From positions 48,715,265 through 48,779,264 of the forward strand of contig NC_079516.1 in assembly GCF_000801105.2 (NCBI RefSeq): a stretch of 64,000 nucleotides of DNA, given 5' to 3'. The translations under genes were made by a program, and so were the position numbers. Shown piece by piece: positions 33,158 through 45,400 of this stretch (position 1 is the first letter of the stretch; every line of letters starts with the position of its first letter). The stretch comes from Raphanus sativus. Taxonomy: Eukaryota; Streptophyta; Magnoliopsida; Brassicales; Brassicaceae. The notes under the pieces are model-generated. The model worked only from the letters and a program-made list of their open reading frames with translations, did not search any database and was not told where the DNA came from.

Positions 33158-34192
33158 ATCTGTTTTTTGAAACAACAGTTGTGAGGAGTGTGGCAGTGTT
33201 TTTTAGGGTTTTTGGCGATTTTGCGGCGAATTGGTACAAAACAAATTAAAATTAATAGGGAAATATTTAATAGTATAATATTGGAATCAATTATTTTATA
33301 TTGTTAAGGATGTTGACAGTTAGATTAACACCTCTAATCTCGCCTGGAATATTTCGAAAAAGCTTATTGTTTCCTTGAAAATAAGCTCAAGTGGAAACCA
33401 AATTTCTCTTCTGTAAAAGCGGTACACAAATGAGTAAAAGAAACTAAAACTTTTATAACTAGTTATCTGTAGAGATTGACGTTTATTCTGAATAAATCAA
33501 AATAGGATTAAAACTAGATTTATTTAGCGTTAAAAACTCACAGATAATATTTGGCAGATATATTGACCCAAAAAAAAATATATATATATTTGGCAGATAT
33601 TTTCTCAGGAGAAAATTAGAAAGAAGAGAGAGAGATTAAGGACTTGAGCTTTTTCTTCTCCTCCAACTCATTGATCGTCAAAACGAAGGACCCCTCTCAC
33701 TCTCTCCTCCTGGTACACACACCTTCTTCTTCTGCTCCTTCTTTCTCACTCCAACTCGCTGCTGTTTTTAATCTTCTTTTTATTGGTGGAGAATCCGATG
33801 TGCTCTCGCTAAGTGTATCTTCACTTGTTTTTTTTTTTTTTGATGCTTTGATCGCCTTCTCTTTCTGGTTAGGTAGCTCTAATAACGCGATTTGTTTCGT
33901 TTGAGGTTTACATTTCTTTTTTTTTTAGTTCTATCTATTATTGATCTCTTGATTAGGTGAAGTTGATCGGTTTCATTTCAGCAATTCATGTTACTGAGGT
34001 AGATTGAATTGAATAGTGTTGTCACGTAAAGAGAGTGATTACTTTAAAGCTACTTCTAATGTTGCACTTAGTCTTCTCTCATTTCACAGGACCTGCTCTT
34101 AGTAAACTTACTCTTCTCTCATTTCAGGCACCTCGATTAGAGCTTGAGTGAAGCCCTTTTTGAAAACTTTGGAATAATTTTTTTAACAAAGG
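33158..34192. other. Divergent promoter region of the purine bienzyme and the Raf-like kinase, with kinase leader
   Basis: The two genes are transcribed away from each other. CT-rich DNA from about 33640 looks like the transcribed kinase leader. A likely leader intron ends at the acceptor TTTCAG|GCACC near 34128, but I cannot fix its donor. A short duplicated motif ATTTGGCAGATAT occurs at about 33549 and 33589. An 86-codon frame at 33644 starts with TTG and is not supported as a gene. Confidence 0.45.
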
Positions 34193-34308
34193 ATGCGTGT
34201 GCAAAGATTTCACTTGAGCTATTGATGATCACGATATGTCGCCTACAAGAGTTTGCGAGGGAGCTGATGAATTAGATGGCTAGAGGAGACAACTTGATAA
34301 AAATATAA
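34193..34308 (+). promoter_or_regulatory. Three consecutive uORFs joined end to end, upstream of the Raf-like kinase
   Basis: uORF1 at 34193-34225 encodes MRVQRFHLSY. uORF2 at 34225-34275 encodes MITICRLQEFARELMN and overlaps the uORF1 stop by one base (TGATG). uORF3 at 34276-34308 encodes MARGDNLIKI and starts immediately after the uORF2 stop (TAGATG). The kinase ATG at 34310 follows after a single base. uORFs of this kind usually lower translation of the main frame. A regulatory role here is inference from the layout. Confidence 0.65.
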
Positions 34309-34309
34309 C

Positions 34310-37300
34310 ATGGATCAAACAAAGGGTGGTTATCAACACCACGTTCCGTATACTACTGCACCCCCTGATTCTAGAAACGACGGGATTGGCTCTAGGTTTT
34401 CCCATGATTCTTCAACTAACGTTAACACCAATGTACGACCTCCTGATTCGAACCCTTCTCGACCTGTGCATAACTACTCCATACAGACTGGTGAAGAGTT
34501 TGCTTTCGAGTTTATGCGTGATAGGGTCATTATGAAACCCCAATTCATCCCTAATCTGTATGGTGGTGATCCCAGTGGTATGCCTGTTCCTGTTAACTCA
34601 AGTGCTGTGGGGATGATGGTTCCGATGTCGGAGAACACCACAGTGCTTAACGGAGCAGAAAAAAGCAATGGCTTTGAGCAAGAGAGGAAACCCCCGGTCC
34701 AGTCTGCCCCTGTTATATCTTCAAGAAATGATTCTAATCAAAGGGTTCCCAATTTGGTTTCTTCTAGAGCTTCTGATAGCTCTTTGAACCAGGCGAAGTT
34801 CTTGTGTAGTTTTGGTGGCAGGATCATACCCCGCCCCAGAGATCAGAAACTTAGATACGTAGGCGGCGAAACGCGTATCATACGGATTAGCAAGACTATT
34901 TCTTTCCAAGAGCTCATGCACAAAATGACAGAGATGTTCCCTGAAGCACGTACCATTAAATATCAGCTGCCCGGCGAGGATCTCGATGCCCTTGTCTCTG
35001 TATCTTCTGATGAGGATATACAAAATATGATGGAGGAGTGTAATGTGTTTGGTAATGGAGGATCTGAGAAGTCCAGGATGTTCCTGCTTTCGGACAGTGA
35101 CTTAGAGGAGGGTCAGTTTTGCATGGAAGCTGTTGAAGGTGACTCTGAGGTTCAGTATGTTGTTGCTGTCAATGGGATGGATCTCAGTTCACGAAAAAGT
35201 ACCCTTGGGATAAGTGCTCCAGGGAACAATTTGGATGAACTAGTTGACAGGGATACTGATAGGGAGATCAGTCGAGCTGCCACAGAACCAGCTGTAGGTT
35301 CGGTTACTCCATTGGCAGGTAATGAATCTTTATCAGCGAGCCAAATTTCTCAACCTGTAACAGATTTTTCTACTGGAAATGAGACTTTTACACAGCCTTA
35401 TCTAGGACAGCAAATGCACTTCACTGGACTTGGTAACCACCAAGTTTACACGTCGGCTCACATGGCAAGCATAGGCTATATAGATGAGAAGGGGTCTGCT
35501 CCTTTGCAGGTTCAGCCACATCCTCATTATATCCCTTATTCTGTGAATCCTGAAACATCTATTGAAAGTGTGGTGCCTCACTATCCACATAAACCTGAGC
35601 AAGGAGTTTTGCATGATGAGCAGAGCTTTCATGTGCAACATCCAGAAACTTGGTTAAAAGAGGCCAAAATGAGAAGAGATGATTCATTTAAGAAGGCACA
35701 TGATCCTGCTAATGTATCTACTGTCGAGACCAATAAGGTGGCAAATCTAAGGAGAGAGTCCTCAATTCCAAAGGTTAGTGAGTATTCAGTTTCCTCTAAT
35801 TATGGTGATGACCTGAAGGAAGAAGCTCCAACTGCCACACAAATATCCGATCCAACACCAAATCAAAGTGCCTCAGCTTGTCCAGAGAAAAGTCTTAGAA
35901 AATCGCAGGACCATGTGGAGAATAATCTTTCAGCAAAGGAGCCAAAGCTGGTGAGGAAAGAACAACCCACGACAAGGGTTAGTTCTATCTCCTCTGTATC
36001 TAGTGGTTCTGTGGTCCGAGATCATACCCTCAAGGAAGAAGCTCCTATTTCTATGCAAACATCCAATTCAACACCTGATTCAAGTTCCTTTGTTTGTCCG
36101 GAAAGAAGTAGTAAAACATCCCAGGAATATGTTCCGAAAACAGCTGTCTTAGATACAGCAAGTGAAAGGAAAATCAATCAGGACAATCAGTTTTGTCTGC
36201 CTGGGGGATTATCTGCATCTGCGCTTGTTACTTCAGATGGTGGTACATCTAATGTGAGTAATATCGACCAGTCTGGGATTCATCAAAGGGTTTTTCATTC
36301 TGAGCGCACACTGCGCGATGATTCCCTTGGTCCTCCATTTGTAATGGCTAAATCAATTTCACATTCATTCCTGCCTATCAGCGAATCGGCTGAAACTTTT
36401 CATGAAGCAAATATGGAGTCCCAGAATGTTCATTCTAGCGCACCAGTAAGACCAGCTCCTGAAAGTCTCTGGACAGCTGAGGGTAGTATCTCACAGTCTG
36501 AAAAAATAAACTTGGAACCTAATGCCACCGAGCAGGCAAATCAGTCAGAGACTTCTGTCAAGCCTGTTCCACGAGGACATATTGAGAACGGGGATATAGT
36601 TGTTGATATTAATGATAGGTTTCCTCGTGTTTTTCTTGCTGATATATTGAAAACGGAAGAGTCTCTAAACTTCCCTGGATTAGGGTCACTGCATGCTGAT
36701 GGAGCTGGAGTGAGTTTAAATGTTCAGAATCTTGACCCTAAAAATTGGTCGTATTTTCGGGATTTAGCGCAGGGAGAGTTTGAGAGGAAGGATCTATCTC
36801 TTATGGATCAGGACCACCCTGGATTTCCCACTTCCCTGACTAACACCGATGGAGTTCCTATTGATTACAACTACCCACCATTGCAGTCTGCGAAAGTTGC
36901 TCCAACTCAGTTAAATCCTCAAATCCATTTCGATGGGAACATCCAGCCGCAGGTATCTGTAGCTGCCGTAGCTGATTCAGTCACAGTTGATACACATGAA
37001 AATTACGGCCAGTCTCAGTTCAAAGCTGCTGAAAACACAGATGCAAATTTGGTACGTTTTTGGTTTTCAGCCTTTCTATGAAAAATCTAATAGAGTTTCA
37101 CTATTGGCGGAATACATGTTTTAACAAATATTTTCTAATTTCTACACACTTGGATGTGTAGAATACTGGAGTTCCTCTTATTGACCTTATTGCTGAAGAC
37201 AGTGACAACAGGTCTCTGCAGGTACGTGTTTGTTAGTTTGATGGCTTAACATGTCTCAGAGTGTTGCATATGCCGCCTTTTTTCTTAACCAGATTTCATG

Positions 37301-39089
37301 TTAACGTTTGAGCCACGATAGTGAATTAAATAGCATCACATCAAAGGTTCTGAATAAATTGTTCCGGTAGTTTTAAAAAGATAGCTTCCATACAACAAAT
37401 AGAACCCCAAATACCAAACTTATTTTAATATTCTATCAGCGAATTTATGACTTTCCAATACATGGTTTAGCTGTCTTCTCTGTTTTTTGTAATTTTGTAG
37501 AATCAGCATAATGTAAGCTGCTTGTAGACTAGATTAGAGTAGTTTATGTCAGTGTCCCCATTGGTAGCTGAAATCATTGGAGCTTTAGAAATCTGTTAAC
37601 AGTCTTGCTCCTGGTTTTCTCACTGATGATTGTTATATCCATTTTGTTTCTCTTTCTGTTTCAGGTCATTAAAAATGACGACTTGGAAGAACTGAAGGAA
37701 CTAGGTTCTGGTACCTTTGGAACTGTTTATCACGGAAAATGGAGGGGTACAGATGTTGCTATCAAGCGAATAAAAAGGAGCTGTTTTATTGGTCGTTCAT
37801 CTGAGCAAGAGAGACTGGTGAGCTTTCTTTCTCAAGGAGTTGTGGGGTGTCTGAGGTTTATATAAGTAAATTTGTCATCCCATGGTTCTCCCAAAATTAC
37901 ATTATTTGTCTGCTTTAGTGTAAATAGAGTATTTTTATTCCCCGTAGACTATCCTTACTTTCGAGAAAGCTGCATTAGTTTAATTGGTTTTCAATTTTCA
38001 CCAACCAACCACTGATTGAAAATCTCAGATATCGGAGTTCTGGCATGAAGCTGAAATTCTTTCCAAGCTACATCATCCAAATGTTATGGCGTTTTACGGC
38101 GTAGTGAAAGATGGGCCAGGAGGAACATTAGCTACAGTGACAGAGTACATGGTCAATGGATCGCTTAGACATGTTCTGCTCAGCAACAGGTAAAATTATT
38201 TACACAGCTCTTCAAAATCCTTTTTTTTCCTGAAAACAACTTTCGTTGTATACCAGCTCACATTTGAGAGTTACAGGCAGATTGATCGACGTAAGCGACT
38301 TATCATAGCAATGGATGCAGCTTTTGGAATGGAATATTTGCACTCAAAGAACGTTGTGCATTTCGATTTGAAGTGTGACAACTTGCTTGTCAACTTAAAG
38401 GATCCAGCCCGTCCTATATGCAAGGTGGAAGGACATTTCGAGAAATTTAAGGATGCAACAATACTGTCATATTGTTTTTGTTTATGTGACAGAGAGGTGC
38501 TGGTTTATGCAGGTTGGTGATTTTGGTCTGTCAAAGATAAAAAGAAACACTTTGGTTAGTGGTGGTGTAAGGGGAACCCTCCCTTGGATGGCTCCCGAGC
38601 TACTTAGTGGCAGCAGCAGCAAAGTTTCTGAAAAGGTATGAAACCTCAAATTACTTGTTGCAAGATGAACACAGTTTCAGTGCCCTTTAAATGATTTTGC
38701 AAGTATGGATACTTCATTTTCACACAGGTCGATGTATTTTCTTTCGGAATCGTCTTGTGGGAAATTCTTACCGGTGAAGAACCCTACGCCAATATGCATT
38801 ACGGGGCAATAATTGGTAAATTACTCTCCCTCCCAATAGAGGCAACACATTCAGTTCCGTCTTTACCAATTTGTTGCTTTTGTGAATAAAAACCGTAGGA
38901 GGCATAGTGAACAACACACTGAGACCAACCGTGCCAAGCTACTGTGACCCAGAATGGAGGATGCTGATGGAGCAGTGTTGGGCTCCTGACCCATTTGTTC
39001 GACCTTCCTTCCCAGAGATAGCCAGACGCCTCCGTACCATGTCCTCCTCTGCTGTCCAGACAAAAACTCACGCCGCCAGCCACAAGTAA
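34310..39089 (+). CDS. RAF24: PB1-domain Raf-like MAPKKK (B4 group, RAF24-like), 8 exons
   Basis: Exons: 34310-37051, 37162-37221, 37665-37817, 38029-38189, 38277-38424, 38513-38635, 38728-38815, 38899-39089. The total is 3666 nt, 1221 aa, all GT-AG and in frame. A PB1 domain occupies about 163-260 ([20 protein letters not shown] ... [10 protein letters not shown]). A long Ser/Thr/Gln-rich, probably disordered region follows. The kinase domain (about 935-1215) has the Gly loop [18 protein letters not shown], catalytic HFDLKCDN (Arg of HRD replaced by Phe, usual for this clade), DFGLSK, APELL and [11 protein letters not shown]. From recalled literature, Arabidopsis B4 Rafs, including At2g35050/RAF24, activate SnRK2 kinases under osmotic stress. 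Three uORFs precede it. Confidence 0.94.
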
Positions 39090-39409
39090 ACTCTCAGTTT
39101 ATAAATAAATAGTTTGTGTATATATCTTTTCTTCTTTCGGATTTCAGAGTTTCAAGGTGTGAAAAATATTGTTTTGATTTGTACAAAGAAAAACCTAAAA
39201 GCACATATTCATATTTTGTATAGCAATTATTATTAAGTGTAAGTAAATTGGTTTTGGACTTCAAGGACTTGGACTCTTTCATCCACACGTGCACCAAAAT
39301 TTTGATAAAACTATACAACATGGTAGACAACATTACATTCAAAAAAGGGATATACATATACATACAACACATGCATATAGCATCCGTGCATTTACTTATA
39401 ATTATTCTC
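39090..39409. other. Convergent 3' ends of the kinase and the potassium transporter
   Basis: About 320 bp separate the two stop codons. The sequence is AT-rich and probably holds both 3' untranslated regions, possibly overlapping. No gene is seen. Confidence 0.6.
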
Positions 39410-42400
39410 TTATACATAGAAAATCTGACCAACATTGAGAAGGCTCTCCTGAGGAACATTGTAGATAACACTATGTTCTCTACAGATCTTCCTCAAAAAC
39501 GCATACACATAATCAATGGCTATCTTCTTGTAGAACCTGGCCTGCCTCCTCGCTCTAACCACCGTGTTCCCCATTATATGCACCACTCCCGCGTCTCTAC
39601 ACCTATTAATAAACTCCAGCTCGTCTCCTCCACCGCTCATCATGCTCGAGGCCGTCACCGTGTGGCTAACCCTTTTCACCGGCGTTATGGACTCTATAGA
39701 GTCAAATGTATCAAAGGTTGCAACGTTCTCGTTCTTTTCTTTGAAATGATTCTGGCTCCCACATATGCTGTACTCATCTGAATCCGAACAGCCTCCTTCC
39801 ATCATGGACTCGAGGCGGACGAACAAGAAGAGGCTCTCGAAGAGGCGTTTCTCAAAGTCGTCGTCTTTCTTGTGCAAGTCTCCATATCCATACCTGTTAA
39901 CAAATAGCTTAAAGGTTAAGAAACATATGAGTGAAGGAGGACGGTTGTTACAAGATGTGTTACCTTGCAACACAACGGAACATGTGGAAGTTTTTAGGAC
40001 CGATTCTTTTAACTAGGAACCGTTCTTCCTCGGGGACAGTGTAAACAGGAAGGTTCTTGACGCATACAAACACCACAACAGAGTGAATAGCAGGTAGGTT
40101 TGTGATGAAATGAGAGAAGATGTGAGGGACTCCACTAGCTAGCTCAGTGTAGACAAGTCCAACTCCAGGGACACGAACAAGGCCAAGGCTAGGACCGAGT
40201 CCAAGAATCCAAGCCATTGAGACTCTACTGTGCATCTCAAACTCATACCTCTTCAAAGTCCCATAGTGCCATACCGACATGATGAGGAGAAACGCTGCAG
40301 CGATAACAAGCGGAACCCAACCTCCTTGGTCCACTTTGAAAAGCATGGCTGAGAAGTAAGTGCATTCCACAACGAGCGAGAGGACGGTGAACACAAGAAC
40401 AAGAACCCAGTGGCAACGCCACACGAGGATCATGATCAGCGTCATGAGCAGCGTTGTGACAAGCATGACGATCACAACCGCAGTACCGTAAGCGTTACCT
40501 ATCTGACTCTGGTTCTTGAATCCAGCAGTGACGGCAATGCATAAGATCATCAAGATCCAGTTGATGTCCGGAACGTAGATCTGACCAAGAAACTTTCTAG
40601 ACGTGTGCACCACTTTGACCCTTGGGAAACAACCGTGGGCTAGAGCTTGCTTGATCAAAGAGAACGTGGCTGAGATCGTGGCCTGGCTTGCAACAATGGC
40701 TGCAGCGGTTGCAATAATGAACATTGGCCAATACACACTTCCTACAAGATTACAAAAAAAAACATAAGTTTTTAACTCCAAGCTTCTTCTAAAACACAGA
40801 CTAGGTAACTTATCAGACAAGAAACCTGGAATGGAACGGTAAAACGCATCAACCACGTGATCCGGGTGGTTTCTAATGTAGGCAGCTTGTCCACTATAAG
40901 CCAAAAGAAGGCAAGGAAACACAATGGCAGTGAAAGCGATTTGGACAGCGGAAACAGGAAAGTGTGATAGGTCAGCAAAGAGTGCTTCAATCCCTACCAT
41001 TTTCAAGAAAATCAAGATTTTGAATAGTTACAAGAGCATAAGAACCAGTAGCTTCTTCTTTTCTCTGTTTGTTTTTTTGGTTACCTGTAATACTAAGCAT
41101 GATGCCTCCAAGAGATGTCCAACGATCTCTACCTCCTCTTTTGAAATACCGGTAAATATAAACCGGAGAGAAAGCTTTCAAGACGCTTGTGTCATGTTTC
41201 CAGATGTTGTACATACCGATACTTGCAATGGAGAGAAACCAGAGAAGGACAATGGGAGCGAAGAGCCAACCAACACGGTCTGTTCCGTAATGCTGTACAC
41301 TAAACAAGCTGACTAGTATCACAACAGCAACAAGAACAACAACACCTGTAATAGTAATAACAATAACCAACAAACTTATGATTACTAAACAGACATCAAA
41401 TATTTGGAATGAAGCTGAATGTATTAAGTGGTAATACCGTTGCTTAGATGAGGAAGGCTTACGCTTAGCCCACCAGCAGCTGAGAGGACTGCAAAAAAGA
41501 GTTTAGTTTTTATCATCAACCATCTGTTCCTCAAGAGAACTGTTGTGAATACAAACAAAGTCCCACATTGGAAGTTTAGACAAATAATGTCTCGTATATA
41601 AAGAGATGTCCAACTCTGATTAGTACGAGGCCTTTTGGGATGGAAACCAAAAGTAAATCCATGCGGGCTTGCCATTAAGGCCCAAAGTGGACAATATCGT
41701 ACTAATCGGATAAATAGAGTTGGACATAGGCTTTCACAATCCTAACAATTGGTATCAGAGCAATCCAGGTTTTGATTGCGGGTATTAAAGAAATCAAGGA
41801 GTCTGAAAAGAATCGCAAAGAAGAAAGATAAAGGGACCTATCAATTCTTCAAGGAAACTGCGATCCATCGACTCCAACATTCAAGGTTGAAAGATCAAAG
41901 GGTAAAAGCACAAGACGTCAAAGCAGTAACACTCATCTCAAAGGAGTTGAACAAGGTCGGTATCGAAAGTCTTCCTAACAAGGTTGGAAGTTAGGCGGCG
42001 GGTTCCATTACTCATGGCGGTACAAAGTGCGTTCAAGGATCTACCGAAGGATTTTAGATCAAGGTGGAGATGATGCTAGAACTTGAGAAAGATGGTAGTG
42101 TTTCGTGATCATCGGTGTTTCAGGAAACGTCAGAAAAAGTTGACGGAGATGATGAAGGATTCAAGGAAGATCATCAAGGAGTTATATATCAGAATTTATC
42201 ATGCAAGGAATAGGAGACTGCATGTTCTGGGTGATTGATGCTTAAGAAGTTATCTCGCAGTGAAATATGCAATCGGTTTTGTGTCGATAGTCTTTCTAAC
42301 AACGGAGTTAGACGGCGTGTCCTGTTTTTTATAAACAGCGGTACAAGAGATTGTATAAGTTCACATTGCTGGAGGAGATGTCAAAGTTTTGTGACATCTA

Positions 42401-45400
42401 GTATTGAGGTGAAGACTAACGGTGTATTAGTCTAAGTCTATCACTTTGAAAACATGAGGAAGTCTCCAAGACAGAAAAAAAAAAATTAAAAGGCATCCAA
42501 GTAAGGAGGATGATTGCATGGATAAATTAACAAGCTACGTGGAGAGTAAGAAAACAGTATGGTTATAGTTGTTTTCTTTTGGCATCACAAGAAGAGAACG
42601 GGAAAAATTCTTTAAGGTGGACAAGGGAAACTCACGTGAGGAAGTATTAATATCAAAGACATGTTATATGGTATTGATAAATCAGAAGAAGTCTGATGGT
42701 AAGTCCAAAGGCTGTTGTGATTCAGGCAGTAAACGTTGGGGTGTTAGCAATACAAACAACAAGTATTGCAGCAAGGAATGGTGTTTCAGCTAGGAGGGAT
42801 ATCATGGGATCTAGAAGTGATATTAAGGTGAGCTGTTACAAAGAGAAGTGTCAAGAACGTCACCGGAGCAGTTGGCGTGAGACAAGTTAAAAGGAAGTTA
42901 GCAGGGTGGTGCTAAACATTCAGAAGATTCAAGGAAGAGTTTGATTCTAAGCTCAGTGCGCATGAGAGGAATCAAAGGTTGACAAGGAGAATCCAGTTTC
43001 AGGAAGAATGAAAGAGAAACAAGTTCGTTTCTGGAAAATAGTCACTTAAGTCTCATATTGGTGAATGAGAAAGTTACCTGGTAAGAATCAGTAGTCGGGT
43101 CGGGTGTATAGACATCGATTCCAGGTGGAGCTATTGATAGAAAGATTCAAGAGAAGACAAGTTAGTTCTTTAGTGAATGTTCTTGAATCAAAAGGCAAGA
43201 AGTAAGTCTTGCAGGGGTAAAGGAGTTACCTTAAAGTCTCAAGGAGCAGGAGAGGAGTTATTTTGTTCATTAAAAGCAGCTAGGCGTGAAAATAATTGAT
43301 ATCAGAGGAGTACTCCGGAGTAGACGATATCAACGTAACAACAAATGGTCATGAACAATAGCTTTTAAGGTGGAGCTGAAGCAGTGAGAGAAAAGGAGCA
43401 CTGTGGAAGATTGAACTCAGAGCTCCTCTTGGAAATCTGTAATGATTTCAAGTTCAAGTTATGGTTCTGGAAAGAAAAAAAAAATAACAGAGACAGAGAT
43501 GTGCAGGTCATAAAAGGTTTACCTAAGATCATCAAAGAGGAGAACACATGCTTGATGTTCATGCTGCGATGAGGTCTGAGATTGTCTAGCAACACATGAA
43601 CTTCGACTGATCAACGAAGATTCTATGAAGGCTAGAACTGGTAGGAAGGAAATCATCAAGACTGTCGCAGGAGGAATCTCATGGAAATAAGAACGACATA
43701 CAGTAACGGAAGAGGAGCTGCTGTGTGGAATAGAAATCATGAAATCAAAAATTATGATTTTACGGCCCTGAGAATCAAAAGGAATAAGGGCTGATAGCTG
43801 TTAAAAGGGTTTACATGGAGTTATCAGCACAACTGAGGAGACGCAGTGGTTCGTCGGAGAAGCTGTAAAAAAAAAAAAAAGTGAATTTTAGCAGTTCGCA
43901 TAGTATCTGGTTCTCAGAAAGGGGGCAAGCTAAATTCATCATTAAAGATGAGAGAGTTTAGAAGTATACCTGAGACTACAAAGGGTCGGTGGCATTGGAG
44001 GAGTATGCCAGAAGATGCAAGGATTCTTTCAGAATTGCATTAAAACTTCACTATCAAAGAGAGTATCAAAGGGCGAGACAAGGAGTTTCAGTTGCAGGTG
44101 AGGACGCATAACAGATTGTCGATAACGCATCTCCGTCGAACAAGAAGAGGAGACCAATAGGTTTCAGTTCGAGGTGGAGCAAGCTGAGGAACACAAACAC
44201 AAGAAAGCAAAGGAGGATCAAATGGTCGCTGGATATACTTGGAAAAATTGATCTGAGAACATTGCAATCACTGAAGATTGTCACTGTCAAGAGCTCTTAC
44301 AAATAAAATCAAGCATCAGAGAAGTCTTACCGGAAACTGCAGAACTCCGGCGAGATTGATCAGCTTGATTCTGGCAAAACAAAATTCACATTACTGAAGA
44401 ATCGTAATCTTCGGTATGGAGGGTGGATCTTGTGCAGTGAGGAACCAGAAACGGTCACAATGATGGTTACGAGCAAGATGAAGTCTTTGGAAGTTGAATC
44501 AGTTCACGTCACTTGGAACACGAGCGTAGGGACTGAAGATCAATGATTGTCCACGAACTATGCGAGCTTTCACATGAACAGTGAAACAAAGGTTCATCGC
44601 CATAGTTACAGAGGTGTGATGGTGTGAACAGGGAAGCAGATCAATGGAAGGAGAAAGATGTCGTTGATTTCAACGAAAAAGGAGAAGTAAGGTGAGAAAG
44701 AATTAAGCCCAAGGTGGAGTTTGTAGTGTTAATGGGCCTTAATTATTTATAACCTGACCCAGTTCCAATCTTGAAGATAAAGCCCGTATCACCAAAAGGA
44801 TCCAGCAAAGCCCATGCTGGTACAAGTCGGTTATGCTTTACGACGGTGGATGAAACCTCATGCAAATAAGGAAAACAGTTAGATAAGATTCCTATGGTAT
44901 TAGGAAAAATACATAGAACTGTTTAGTATATATATAGACGTGCTTATACAAAGGGAGATCATCCGAAACACAAGACCAAAAAGGAGAGAGAGCTAGAGAG
45001 GATCGGGGTAGAGAAGAAACTAAGGGCAAGAGACATTGTTCGAGTCATGTCGCTTCGGGATAGAGTTTCTTTGATCTCTCTAATTCTTTGTTGTGTCTTC
45101 CTATTGAGCGCTTAGAGCGTTTGTGTAAACCCTTTGATTGATAGTGGATGTTGTGGGAGACGGTTCCCACCCCAGAGGTACCGCAAGGGAACTGAGTTAA
45201 AAATCTTGTGTCGTTAAGCAATCAAAAGATCGATAAATTCCTAACAATTGGTATCAGAGCCGGGATGACGAACATCTGCAAGAAAACCAAAATACCCTTC
45301 AAGTTCGAAGAGCCTCCACTTCGATGGGAAGGGCGGGGTGCGTAGCAGAGGCTAGTCAAAGATTCCGGGAGCTTCGGTTGTGGGAGGAGAATCCTCAAGA

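Noticed and set aside
41748..44721. Search for gag-pol in the LTR element interior
   Set aside because: No zinc knuckle, protease DSG/DTG, integrase or YVDD-type reverse-transcriptase motif was seen. The short frames are unrelated, so the element is treated as non-autonomous.
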